A stretch of 64,000 bases of DNA, taken from positions 4,030,001 to 4,094,000 of the forward strand of contig NZ_CP102247.1 of NCBI RefSeq assembly GCF_024599655.1. Direction: 5' to 3'. This stretch comes from Enterobacter asburiae (GTDB lineage Bacteria; Pseudomonadota; Gammaproteobacteria; Enterobacterales; Enterobacteriaceae). The notes under the pieces were generated by a model. It was not told the origin of the DNA and did no database searches. It was given only the letters and a program-made list of their open reading frames with translations. This document shows, in pieces, positions 24,590 to 32,097 of this stretch. Position numbers and translations under genes: made by a program. Each line of letters opens with the position of its first letter. Position 1 is the first letter of the stretch.

Positions 24590-25153
24590 ATGAAAACAAT
24601 CGCCCACTCTACGCTCATTGCACTTGCCATCGCAGCAGGAGCGACATCCGGCTCCGCGAGCGCCATCACCGGCACCTCCAGTGTACAGGCAACATTTACC
24701 TCCACGGTGACTGCAGGGACCTGTACCGCTCAAATACAAAATACGGGCGGTCAGCCTATCAGCACCCTTGCTTTTGGTGACGTATTTAAATCAGACCTGG
24801 TGACGAACAGCCGAAGTGAGGCGTTCAAAATCGCGTTCAGCGGTTGCGCCGGGGTGAAAAGCGCTACGGTCCAGGCGACGCCTGGCACTGGAGGCGAGTG
24901 TACCGGCTCGGCCAAAGATGGTGACTCCTTCTCGGCAGGCCTGGGGGCAGGCTTTGAGGTCTGGAAAGGCGCAGCCGCCAGCGGTACCTTGCTGAGCTGT
25001 AAAACTAAACCGACGCAAACGGTGAACATTAGCGGCGCTACCGCCAAACTGGATTTGGCGGCACGTATCGTCCTCGGCAAAGGTAAGACTATTGCGGATG
25101 TCACCACTGGTGACGTCAGCGCACCAGTAACCTTCGTTGTAACATACCAATAA
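24590..25153 (+). CDS. Minor fimbrial subunit 2 (YadL position)
   Basis: 187-residue pilin-family protein: signal peptide about 1-25 (ending SASA), TSSVQATFTSTVTAGTCTAQ with the first Cys, FSGCAGVKS with the second, plus an extra Cys pair (GECTGS and LLSCKTK), and the C-terminal PVTFVVTYQ. GAAAGGACACGCAATA precedes the ATG. The additional disulfide candidate sets it apart from the other pilins here. Confidence 0.88.
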   Translation: MKTIAHSTLIALAIAAGATSGSASAITGTSSVQATFTSTVTAGTCTAQIQNTGGQPISTLAFGDVFKSDLVTNSRSEAFKIAFSGCAGVKSATVQATPGTGGECTGSAKDGDSFSAGLGAGFEVWKGAAASGTLLSCKTKPTQTVNISGATAKLDLAARIVLGKGKTIADVTTGDVSAPVTFVVTYQ

Positions 25154-25176
25154 TGCTTTGCAGGGGCAGAACGGTA

Positions 25177-25782
25177 ATGTTAACGCCAAATAAAAATAAT
25201 CGTCTGAAAGGGTCACTGATAGCCCTGGCAGCAATCATGAATTGGTGCTGGTCTGCCCCATGCCAGTCAGCTGACGCTGGCATGGATGTTACCTTTAACG
25301 CCAAAATTATTGAAAATACCTGCCAGATTTCCCTTGCTAACGACGGGAAAGTCTCAATACCAATGGTCAGCAAAAGCTGGTTTTATAACGCAGACGGCTC
25401 AACGCGCCTCCATCCCACGGATGACGCTGGCGGCACCCCGTTTGCTGTAAAAATAGAGAACTGCACCGTGGGCAGCCAGGCACCGCAGAAATTTATATTC
25501 AGCTTCCAGCCGCAAAATAAAGAATGGCCGACTTCGACGCGACAGGTCTTTATTAATGAAACCGACGAAGCCGCAGGCGGTGCCGCAAATACCGGAGTGG
25601 TTATTTTTTCTAAGACACTCAATACCAACGTGTTGAATAGCGACGGTAATTCGAGCGTTGAGCTTATTGCCAACGAAGAGTGGGGAACGGATTACCCCTT
25701 CTATGCGCGCCTGCAAAACACGGGTGTGGTGTCCGCAGGTAAAGTAACCAGCCACGTGGTGGTTAACGCAACGTATGAATAA
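25177..25782 (+). CDS. Minor fimbrial subunit 3 (YadK position)
   Basis: 201 residues from the ATG at 25177; an upstream in-frame ATG at 25153 overlaps the previous stop codon and cannot be excluded. N-terminal hydrophobic signal (GSLIALAAIMNWCWSAPCQSADA), then MDVTFNAKIIENTCQI with the first pilin Cys, ENCTVGSQ with the second, and the C-terminal SHVVVNATYE. It lies directly before the tip adhesin gene. Confidence 0.86.
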   Translation: MLTPNKNNRLKGSLIALAAIMNWCWSAPCQSADAGMDVTFNAKIIENTCQISLANDGKVSIPMVSKSWFYNADGSTRLHPTDDAGGTPFAVKIENCTVGSQAPQKFIFSFQPQNKEWPTSTRQVFINETDEAAGGAANTGVVIFSKTLNTNVLNSDGNSSVELIANEEWGTDYPFYARLQNTGVVSAGKVTSHVVVNATYE

Positions 25783-25801
25783 ACAGTGCAGGCAATACAG
25801 G

Positions 25802-26932
25802 ATGAAAATGCATAAGAGAATAACAGGATGTTTAAATACGCTCTTTTTTGTTGGGCTAACTGCCGCTGGTTGCCTGGGCTATCAGGAGCAAGCCGCGGCC
25901 AGGGAGTGTCAGTTTGGCGATGGTTCCGGCGGTACCACGACGCTGGCAAACAGCACCTACGATACGGGCATCCGTTGGTATCCCAGAAGTAATAACAGCA
26001 TGTGGTTGCTGGCCTCATTCGATGTGGATCTAAGCCCCTCTTTGACCTCGGATTGCAGCGCGGGAGATGATGGACGCCAGCTGGCCTACAAAAATGCAGA
26101 GGGTAATATGCTTGGCCGCGGTCCGCAGCCAGACGGCGGGATAGGAAACTATTACGTGACCAATATTCCCGGCATCTACTTTTCCGTTAAAATCTTCTCC
26201 AGCGCCGGAGGGGGATATTTTGGGGATGGTAATACGATGGATCAGAGTGGCTGGAGCGATCTCGTCAGCGACCCTGGCGAAGATATCTGGGCGGGTAAAA
26301 CGTGGAAAGCACACGTCAACGTTTGGCAGGATACCGGTGAATTTTATAATCTCGGCGGCAATACCAATCAGGCGACCTTTATCTCCCCCAGCGGGGCTTA
26401 TTCGCTGGGGCAGATGACCATAGGCAATCCGTCTGACAGCGATAACAGGCCCTGGACGTTTAACGTCACACCATCGTCGTTCCGAGTCCCGATTATTGCC
26501 TCAACCTGCGAATACGCGCAGCTGGACTCGGGCAGTAACACCGTGGATCTGGGCGAGTATATGCTCTCGGACTTTAACACCTCCCCCGTGAGCCATCAGT
26601 TCAGGGTTCAGTTGCTCGGCTGCAACAATGTGTATTCGGTGAAATACAAGATGACTGCCAGCAAACTCACCGGACCTGACAATAACTTACTGGGAAATAT
26701 GTTAAATAATGGCGCTGAAGGTATCGGTGTGAAAATTTTAGGCGATCATAATCGTATGCAATTTGAGCAGATTAACCCTAACGAGGAGAGTGATGTGCTT
26801 TTTAGCCCAGATACCGGCTCAGGAGTAAATTTAGGCCTGATGAATTTTGAAGCTCAATTGGTTAAGGATGGCAATCCGCTTAAAGCCGGTAATTTCACCG
26901 GCATGACCACCTTCCAGATTAGCTATTACTAA
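25802..26932 (+). CDS. Fimbrial adhesin, tip protein (YadC position)
   Basis: About 376 residues, last gene of the second operon. The start is uncertain: ATGs at 25775, 25802 and 25808 are in frame. Signal-like hydrophobic segment (GCLNTLFFVGLTAAGCLGY, ending AAA before RECQF). A long N-terminal domain rich in Gly, Trp and aromatic residues (about 45-215) is followed by a C-terminal pilin domain with the Cys pair ASTCEYAQ and LLGCNNV and the end TTFQISYY. The architecture is that of a two-domain lectin-type tip adhesin; the ligand is not predictable. It stops one base before the convergent yadE stop codon. Confidence 0.87.
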   Translation: MKMHKRITGCLNTLFFVGLTAAGCLGYQEQAAARECQFGDGSGGTTTLANSTYDTGIRWYPRSNNSMWLLASFDVDLSPSLTSDCSAGDDGRQLAYKNAEGNMLGRGPQPDGGIGNYYVTNIPGIYFSVKIFSSAGGGYFGDGNTMDQSGWSDLVSDPGEDIWAGKTWKAHVNVWQDTGEFYNLGGNTNQATFISPSGAYSLGQMTIGNPSDSDNRPWTFNVTPSSFRVPIIASTCEYAQLDSGSNTVDLGEYMLSDFNTSPVSHQFRVQLLGCNNVYSVKYKMTASKLTGPDNNLLGNMLNNGAEGIGVKILGDHNRMQFEQINPNEESDVLFSPDTGSGVNLGLMNFEAQLVKDGNPLKAGNFTGMTTFQISYY

Positions 26933-26933
26933 T

Positions 26934-28181
26934 TCATCCCTGCGGCTGATTGCTTATCAGCCGCGACATGGTCTCCAGCGAATCCGTTCTTAAAATATAC
27001 AGGCGCTTCAATAAGAACGGATTATCCCCCGGCTTCACCTTTCCTTTCACCGTCGTCACCGCCAGATGAAAACCGGCGTCATTCGCCGCCTTTATCGCTT
27101 TATTGTCGTAGCCGCCAAACGGATAGGAAAGATAGAGCACGCGTGGATTAAACTGCGCCAGCGCGCGACGAGAACGCTCAAAATCAAACAGGATCACGTG
27201 ATAGCTGCGGCTCAGTAAAATCGGATGCTTATTGCCATCCACGCGGTGCAGGAAATGGGTGTGAGACTGAATGTCGAACACGTCCTGAATACCCTTAATC
27301 TCCTGCACGCTCATAAACTGCAGCGATTTCGGGTCCCACTTCTGCGGATGGCCTTTTATGCGGGAAGAGATAATAAACGCCGTGGCCTTGAAGCCGTACT
27401 CCTTCAGCACAGGGTACGCATAGCGGCTGACCGATTTCAGGCCGTCGTCAAAGGTAATCACCACCGATTTTGCAGGCAGGTTCATCTTGTTACGCACGTA
27501 CCCTTCAAGCTGGTACATCGTCAGGGTGGTATAGCCCTGATCGCGTAGCCACGCCATCTGGTTGTTGAACGCGCGTACGCTGGTGGTCGTGGAGGTATGT
27601 CGAAAACGGGTGTTCTCTTCATCACGCAGAATATGATGGTAGGTCAGAATCGGAAGTCCGTTATCTTCCTGCGCGTCCAGGCTGCTGATCCATGCCAGAC
27701 GGTTGCCGATGCGGATCTGGAACCAGGTCTGATTCAGACGGTCTTTCAGTTTGCTCAGTATTGGATAGCGCAGATTGGCGCTTAACGTGCCGAACGGTGC
27801 GCTGCCGCTGGAAGGCGCGTTATAAACCGGCGTGTCTTTCCAGGTAATCAGGTTCTGATTGCTGAGGGGCTTATTGAGATCCCCGAGGCTGTCCTCGACG
27901 CGCTGTTTCCCCTGAACCGGCTCCAGGTGTCCCTTGTCGATAAACCCCGTACCAAAACCGAAGCGAAATTCGTAGTAGTCCGCCGCCGCGGGCACAACGG
28001 CCAGGATCTGCCCGGCGCGCACGTTACCCACGTTGATGACGCTGTTCCCCACCTGCGCCCAGATCGCCGCATCTTCGGTGGTTTGCATATACTGGGCAGG
28101 CAGCGTTTGCTGGCTGAGTAAACTGGCTGAGCTGACGCCGGAAATGAGCATCAATAGCAGGAAAAGAATACGCGGTAGCAT
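26934..28181 (-). CDS. yadE: Exported polysaccharide deacetylase-family protein YadE
   Basis: 415 residues with an N-terminal signal peptide (MLPRILFLLLMLISGVSS). The N-terminal half has SH3-like segments (VGNVRAGQILAVV, TWFQIRIGNRLAWI). The C-terminal half is a NodB-homology carbohydrate esterase domain with TFDDGLKS (motif 1 Asp pair) and SHTHFLH (metal-binding His motif). Family 4 esterases remove N- or O-acetyl groups from polysaccharides; the substrate of YadE is not known to me. It converges with the fimbrial adhesin gene with a one-base gap, so no terminator fits between them. Confidence 0.93.
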   Translation of the reverse strand: MLPRILFLLLMLISGVSSASLLSQQTLPAQYMQTTEDAAIWAQVGNSVINVGNVRAGQILAVVPAAADYYEFRFGFGTGFIDKGHLEPVQGKQRVEDSLGDLNKPLSNQNLITWKDTPVYNAPSSGSAPFGTLSANLRYPILSKLKDRLNQTWFQIRIGNRLAWISSLDAQEDNGLPILTYHHILRDEENTRFRHTSTTTSVRAFNNQMAWLRDQGYTTLTMYQLEGYVRNKMNLPAKSVVITFDDGLKSVSRYAYPVLKEYGFKATAFIISSRIKGHPQKWDPKSLQFMSVQEIKGIQDVFDIQSHTHFLHRVDGNKHPILLSRSYHVILFDFERSRRALAQFNPRVLYLSYPFGGYDNKAIKAANDAGFHLAVTTVKGKVKPGDNPFLLKRLYILRTDSLETMSRLISNQPQG

Positions 28182-28243
28182 GGTGTCTTAATCGGTGCGG
28201 GAAACTGCCGCTATTGTAACAAATGAGACATCAATACCAACGT

Positions 28244-28684
28244 TTAATTCTTATACAGGTCATGGAGCAGGACGAAGGGGGGATTTTTTTGCTGCTGATG
28301 CCACAAGCTGCTGACGCCCGGCACGCCCTGCGCCACGATGGCATGGCGAAACTCAGCGCTGCTTAATAATTCACGCTGTGGATACATTACCGCCAGCAGG
28401 GCGAAGTTGATTCCCGAGATGACTTCACAGCACGCATGCTTATGGCTCAGCAACGCGGCTGCGCGGTAAGGCGCCGCGCCCGATTTATCGGTCAAAAAAA
28501 TCACGCCATCGCCGGTGTCCGTTTCATGCAGGGCATCGCACATCATGCGGCTCAGCATGTTGGTGCTCAGCCCGCGCCAGTAGTTTACCGCCCGGCACTG
28601 CGCCAGCGGGCCAAATTTGGCTTCAAGCTTATCCAGCATTTCCTGCGCTTGTTCATCGTGGCAGGTGATAACCCATCCCAGCAT
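28244..28684 (-). CDS. yadI: PTS EIIA-like protein YadI
   Basis: 146 residues from the ATG at 28684, which has TAAGGAGAGAG upstream; longer in-frame extensions lack support. EIIA domain of the mannose type: LGWVITCHDEQ with the candidate phospho-acceptor His9, and GVIFLTDKSGAAPYRAA in place of the usual loop. No IIB, IIC or IID genes are nearby, as in E. coli, so it is an orphan PTS component of unknown partner. Confidence 0.93.
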   Translation of the reverse strand: MLGWVITCHDEQAQEMLDKLEAKFGPLAQCRAVNYWRGLSTNMLSRMMCDALHETDTGDGVIFLTDKSGAAPYRAAALLSHKHACCEVISGINFALLAVMYPQRELLSSAEFRHAIVAQGVPGVSSLWHQQQKNPPFVLLHDLYKN

Positions 28685-28788
28685 AACTCTCTCCTTAGCA
28701 GGCAAGTAGTTTAGCGGAGTGAAGGTTAGCTTTCGGTGATAACTGTCAAAGAAAGTGCCCGGCAAACAGAACGTCGCCGGGCAGAAGA

Positions 28789-29559
28789 TTAGCTGCGCAG
28801 ACCGCGTCCGCGCTGGATCAGATACCAGCACAGCAGGTAGAAGGCGATGATAAACACCACCAGCACCGCCACCGTGGTAAACAGCGGCACGTCAGTGATG
28901 CCGAGGAAACCAAAGCGGAAGCCGCTGATCATATAGACAATCGGGTTCAGGTGCGACAGCGCCTGCCAGAACGGTGGCAGCAGCGTCAGGGAGTAGAACA
29001 CCCCGCCGAGATAGGTCAGCGGCGTCAGCACGAAGGTTGGGATCAGGCTAATATCGTCAAACGTTTTGGCGAACACGGCGTTCAGCAGACCGGCCAGCGA
29101 GAACAGGATCGCCGTCAGGAGCAGCGTCAGCGCGACAAACAGCCACGAGTGGACCTGGAACGGGACAAAGAACAGCGAAATCGCCGTGACCAGGATCCCC
29201 ACGCACAGCCCGCGCGCCACGCCGCCGCCGACATAGCCCGCGATAATGACGTGCGTCGGCACCGGCGCGACCAGCAGCTCTTCAATATTGCGCTGGAACT
29301 TGGCGCTGAAGAATGACGACGCCACGTTGGCATAGGCGTTGGTGATCACCGCCATCATAATCAGGCCCGGCACGATAAACTGCATATAGGTAAAGCCGTG
29401 CATCTCACCAATCCGGGAACCAATCAGGTTACCGAAGATAATGAAATAGAGCGTCATCGTGATGACCGGCGGCACCAGGGTTTGCACCCAGATGCGCATA
29501 AAGCGGTTAATCTCTTTCGCCCAGATACTTTTCAGCGCGACCCAGTAAAGATGCGTCAT
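28789..29559 (-). CDS. yadH: ABC transporter permease YadH
   Basis: 256-residue ABC-2 type integral membrane protein with six predicted helices and the family motif region GVARGLCVGILV near the middle, plus the conserved LTYLGGVFYSL and NPIVYMISGFRF in the C-terminal half. It overlaps yadG by four bases and forms an exporter with it. The substrate is unknown. Confidence 0.95.
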   Translation of the reverse strand: MTHLYWVALKSIWAKEINRFMRIWVQTLVPPVITMTLYFIIFGNLIGSRIGEMHGFTYMQFIVPGLIMMAVITNAYANVASSFFSAKFQRNIEELLVAPVPTHVIIAGYVGGGVARGLCVGILVTAISLFFVPFQVHSWLFVALTLLLTAILFSLAGLLNAVFAKTFDDISLIPTFVLTPLTYLGGVFYSLTLLPPFWQALSHLNPIVYMISGFRFGFLGITDVPLFTTVAVLVVFIIAFYLLCWYLIQRGRGLRS

Positions 29560-30482
29560 GCCTTGTCTCCTTGTTTGTCATGTACCAGAGAGACAAACAG
29601 CTCTTCCAGTCGGTTCGCTTTGTTACGCATACTTAAAACCTGAATCCCCTGCGCGCTCAGCTGCGAGAACACGCTGTTAATCCCCTGCTCGCGCAGCACT
29701 TCCACTTCCAGCGTCGAGGTATCCACCAGACGATAGTTGTAACCTTCAAGTTTTGGCAGCGCGCTTTTCGCCGCCAGATCGAGAATGAAGGTTTCGGATT
29801 TCAGCTTGGAGAGCAGATTCTTCATCGAGGTGTTCTCCACCAGCTCACCGTGCTGAATGATGCCGATGTTGCGGCACAGCATTTCAGCCTCTTCAAGGTA
29901 GTGGGTGGTCAGAATAATGGTGGTGCCTTTGTCGTTGAGATCCTTCAGGAAGCCCCACATGGAACGGCGAAGTTCGATATCCACGCCCGCGGTCGGCTCA
30001 TCGAGGATCAGCAGCTTTGGCTCGTGCATCAGCGCGCGGGCGATCATCAGGCGGCGCTTCATCCCGCCGGACAACATGCGCGCACGTTCGTTACGCTTTT
30101 CCCACAGATCAAGCTGCTTGAGGTATTTTTCGCTACGCTCCAGCGCCTCTTTACGCTCAACCCCGTAATACCCCGCCTGGTTAACGACAATCTGCTGCAC
30201 CGTCTCGAACGGGTTGAAGTTGAACTCCTGCGGTACCAGCCCCAGCTGGCGCTTGGCGTTCACCACATCTTTTTGCAGGTCGTACCCAAAGACGCTCACC
30301 CGACCGGACGTTTTATTGACCAGCGAGCTGATAATCCCAATGGTGGTCGATTTCCCCGCCCCGTTCGGCCCCAGAAGCGCGTAAAAATCACCGGCCTCTA
30401 CTTTAAGATCTATTCCGCGTAGCGCCTGAACGCCACCCGGATAGGTTTTTTTAAGCTGCTCAAGCTCCAGTGCAATTGCCAT
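29556..30482 (-). CDS. yadG: ABC transporter ATP-binding protein YadG
   Basis: 308 residues with Walker A GPNGAGKST, Q-loop region GLVPQEFNFNPF, signature LSGGMKRR, Walker B LLILDEPTAGVD and the switch His in TTHYLEE. The C-terminal extension is typical of ABC-2 exporters. It is translated together with yadH and divergent from can. Confidence 0.96.
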   Translation of the reverse strand: MAIALELEQLKKTYPGGVQALRGIDLKVEAGDFYALLGPNGAGKSTTIGIISSLVNKTSGRVSVFGYDLQKDVVNAKRQLGLVPQEFNFNPFETVQQIVVNQAGYYGVERKEALERSEKYLKQLDLWEKRNERARMLSGGMKRRLMIARALMHEPKLLILDEPTAGVDIELRRSMWGFLKDLNDKGTTIILTTHYLEEAEMLCRNIGIIQHGELVENTSMKNLLSKLKSETFILDLAAKSALPKLEGYNYRLVDTSTLEVEVLREQGINSVFSQLSAQGIQVLSMRNKANRLEELFVSLVHDKQGDKA

Positions 30483-30589
30483 GAAATTAACTTACCTTCA
30501 GTTCTTACACACGTTGTGTGGTTTCATTAAAAGTCGGGTTACCCTATAGTAGCGCAACGCAATAACTCGGTTACAGGTCGCTAACCTCC

Positions 30590-31252
30590 ATGAACAACAT
30601 AGATACACTCATCAGCAACAATGCACTATGGTCAAAAATGCTGGTGGAGGAAGACCCCGGATTTTTTGGAAAACTCGCGCAGGCTCAGAACCCACGCTTT
30701 CTCTGGATTGGATGTTCCGACAGCCGCGTACCGGCGGAGCGCCTGACCGGCCTTGAACCCGGCGAACTGTTTGTTCACCGTAACGTCGCCAATCTCGTGA
30801 TTCACACCGATCTCAACTGTCTTTCTGTTGTTCAGTATGCCGTGGACGTTCTGCAAGTCGAGCACATCATCATTTGCGGCCATTATGGCTGCGGCGGCGT
30901 GCAGGCGGCGGTTGAAAACACGGAACTGGGGCTCATTGATAACTGGCTACTGCACATCCGCGATATCTGGTTCAAACATAGCTCACTGCTGGGCGAAATG
31001 CCGCAGGAGCGTCGCATGGATACCCTTTGCGAACTCAACGTGATGGAGCAGGTGTATAACCTGGGCCACTCAACGATCATGCAATCAGCGTGGAAACGCG
31101 GACAGAAGGTCTCTGTCCACGGCTGGGCATACGGTATTCACGATGGTCTGCTGCGCAATCTGGAAGTGACCGCCACCAACCGCGAAACGCTGGAGCAGCG
31201 CTACCGTTCGGGGATTGCCAACCTTCAGCTTAAGCACGTCAATCATAAATAA
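30590..31252 (+). CDS. can: Carbonic anhydrase 2 (beta class)
   Basis: 220-residue zinc enzyme interconverting CO2 and bicarbonate, needed for growth in air. Zinc ligands are visible: Cys42 and Asp44 (IGCSDSRVP), then His and Cys of IICGHYGCGG (about residues 98 and 101). It is divergent from yadG across a 107-base gap and convergent with hpt across a BIME-like repeat. Confidence 0.98.
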   Translation: MNNIDTLISNNALWSKMLVEEDPGFFGKLAQAQNPRFLWIGCSDSRVPAERLTGLEPGELFVHRNVANLVIHTDLNCLSVVQYAVDVLQVEHIIICGHYGCGGVQAAVENTELGLIDNWLLHIRDIWFKHSSLLGEMPQERRMDTLCELNVMEQVYNLGHSTIMQSAWKRGQKVSVHGWAYGIHDGLLRNLEVTATNRETLEQRYRSGIANLQLKHVNHK

Positions 31253-31261
31253 GTGCCCGTT

Positions 31262-31345
31262 AAAAAGCCGGGTGGCGGCTGCGCCTTACCCGGCCTACAT
31301 GTGCCCATTCGTAGGCCCGGTAAGCGTAGCGCCACCGGGCAACAA
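31262..31345. repeat. REP pair (BIME-like) between can and hpt
   Basis: Two REP units in opposite orientation: GCCGGGTGGCGGCTGCGCCT at the left and its imperfect inverse (GCGTAGCGCCACCGGGC) at the right, around a short spacer. They lie between convergent genes, where they may stabilise mRNA 3' ends or bind gyrase. A third unit follows gcd at 34494-34528. Confidence 0.85.
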
Positions 31346-31352
31346 ACAGCAA

Positions 31353-31889
31353 CTACTCGTCCAGCAATACCACTTTCCCAACATACGGCAGATGACGATA
31401 ACGCTGCGCGTAGTCAATGCCGTAACCGACGACGAATTCATCCGGAATCGAGAAGCCCACAAACTCTACCGGCACCTGCACTTCACGACGGTCAGGTTTA
31501 TCCAGCAGCGTACAAATCGCCAGAGATTTTGGCTCACGCAGGCTCAGGATCTCGCGTACTTTAGAGAGCGTGTTGCCGGAGTCAATAATGTCTTCAACGA
31601 TCAACACATCTTTGCCACGAATATCTTCATCCAGATCTTTCAGGATTTTCACATCACGGGTGGTGGACATGCCGCTGCCGTAGCTGGAGGCGGTCATAAA
31701 ATCGACCTCATGGGGCACATGCACTTCACGGCACAGGTCTGCCATGAACATGAAAGAGCCGCGCAACAGACCGACCAGCACCATTTCGCTGCCGCTGTCC
31801 TTGTAATGTTCGGTGATTTGACGACCCAGTTCGGCGATACGCGCTTTGATCTCGGCTTCCGGGATCATCACTTCAACAGTATGTTTCAT
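31353..31889 (-). CDS. hpt: Hypoxanthine phosphoribosyltransferase
   Basis: Purine salvage enzyme making IMP (and GMP) from hypoxanthine (guanine) and PRPP. 178 residues from the ATG at 31889, the E. coli length; an ATG four codons upstream is less likely. The PRPP-binding motif VLIVEDIIDSGNTL is intact, as are LLRGSFMFMADL and SSYGSGM (flexible loop). It is divergent from gcd, and the shared 208-base region contains a perfect CRP-type palindrome. Confidence 0.98.
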   Translation of the reverse strand: MKHTVEVMIPEAEIKARIAELGRQITEHYKDSGSEMVLVGLLRGSFMFMADLCREVHVPHEVDFMTASSYGSGMSTTRDVKILKDLDEDIRGKDVLIVEDIIDSGNTLSKVREILSLREPKSLAICTLLDKPDRREVQVPVEFVGFSIPDEFVVGYGIDYAQRYRHLPYVGKVVLLDE

Positions 31890-32018
31890 ATTACTAACCA
31901 AATGATTTTAATGAAAATCTCTCAATGCAGGTGAATGTATTTCCGGCATCGATACGCAAGCCCGCCATTATATCAGCAAATGGATAACCCTGGCGTATGA
32001 GTTATAAAAAGCAAATAT

Positions 32019-32034
32019 TGTGATTCCGATCACA
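32019..32034. promoter_or_regulatory. Perfect CRP-type operator between hpt and gcd
   Basis: TGTGATTCCGATCACA is an exact match to the CRP core TGTGA-N6-TCACA with AT-rich flanks. It lies 64 bases upstream of the gcd ATG. cAMP-CRP is reported to repress gcd in E. coli. Here the site could act on gcd, hpt or both. Confidence 0.85.
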
Positions 32035-32097
32035 CTTGTTAATACCTATAATTAGTTGCTAGCAAATTATTAACAAAAACTGACGAGTACACTTTCT

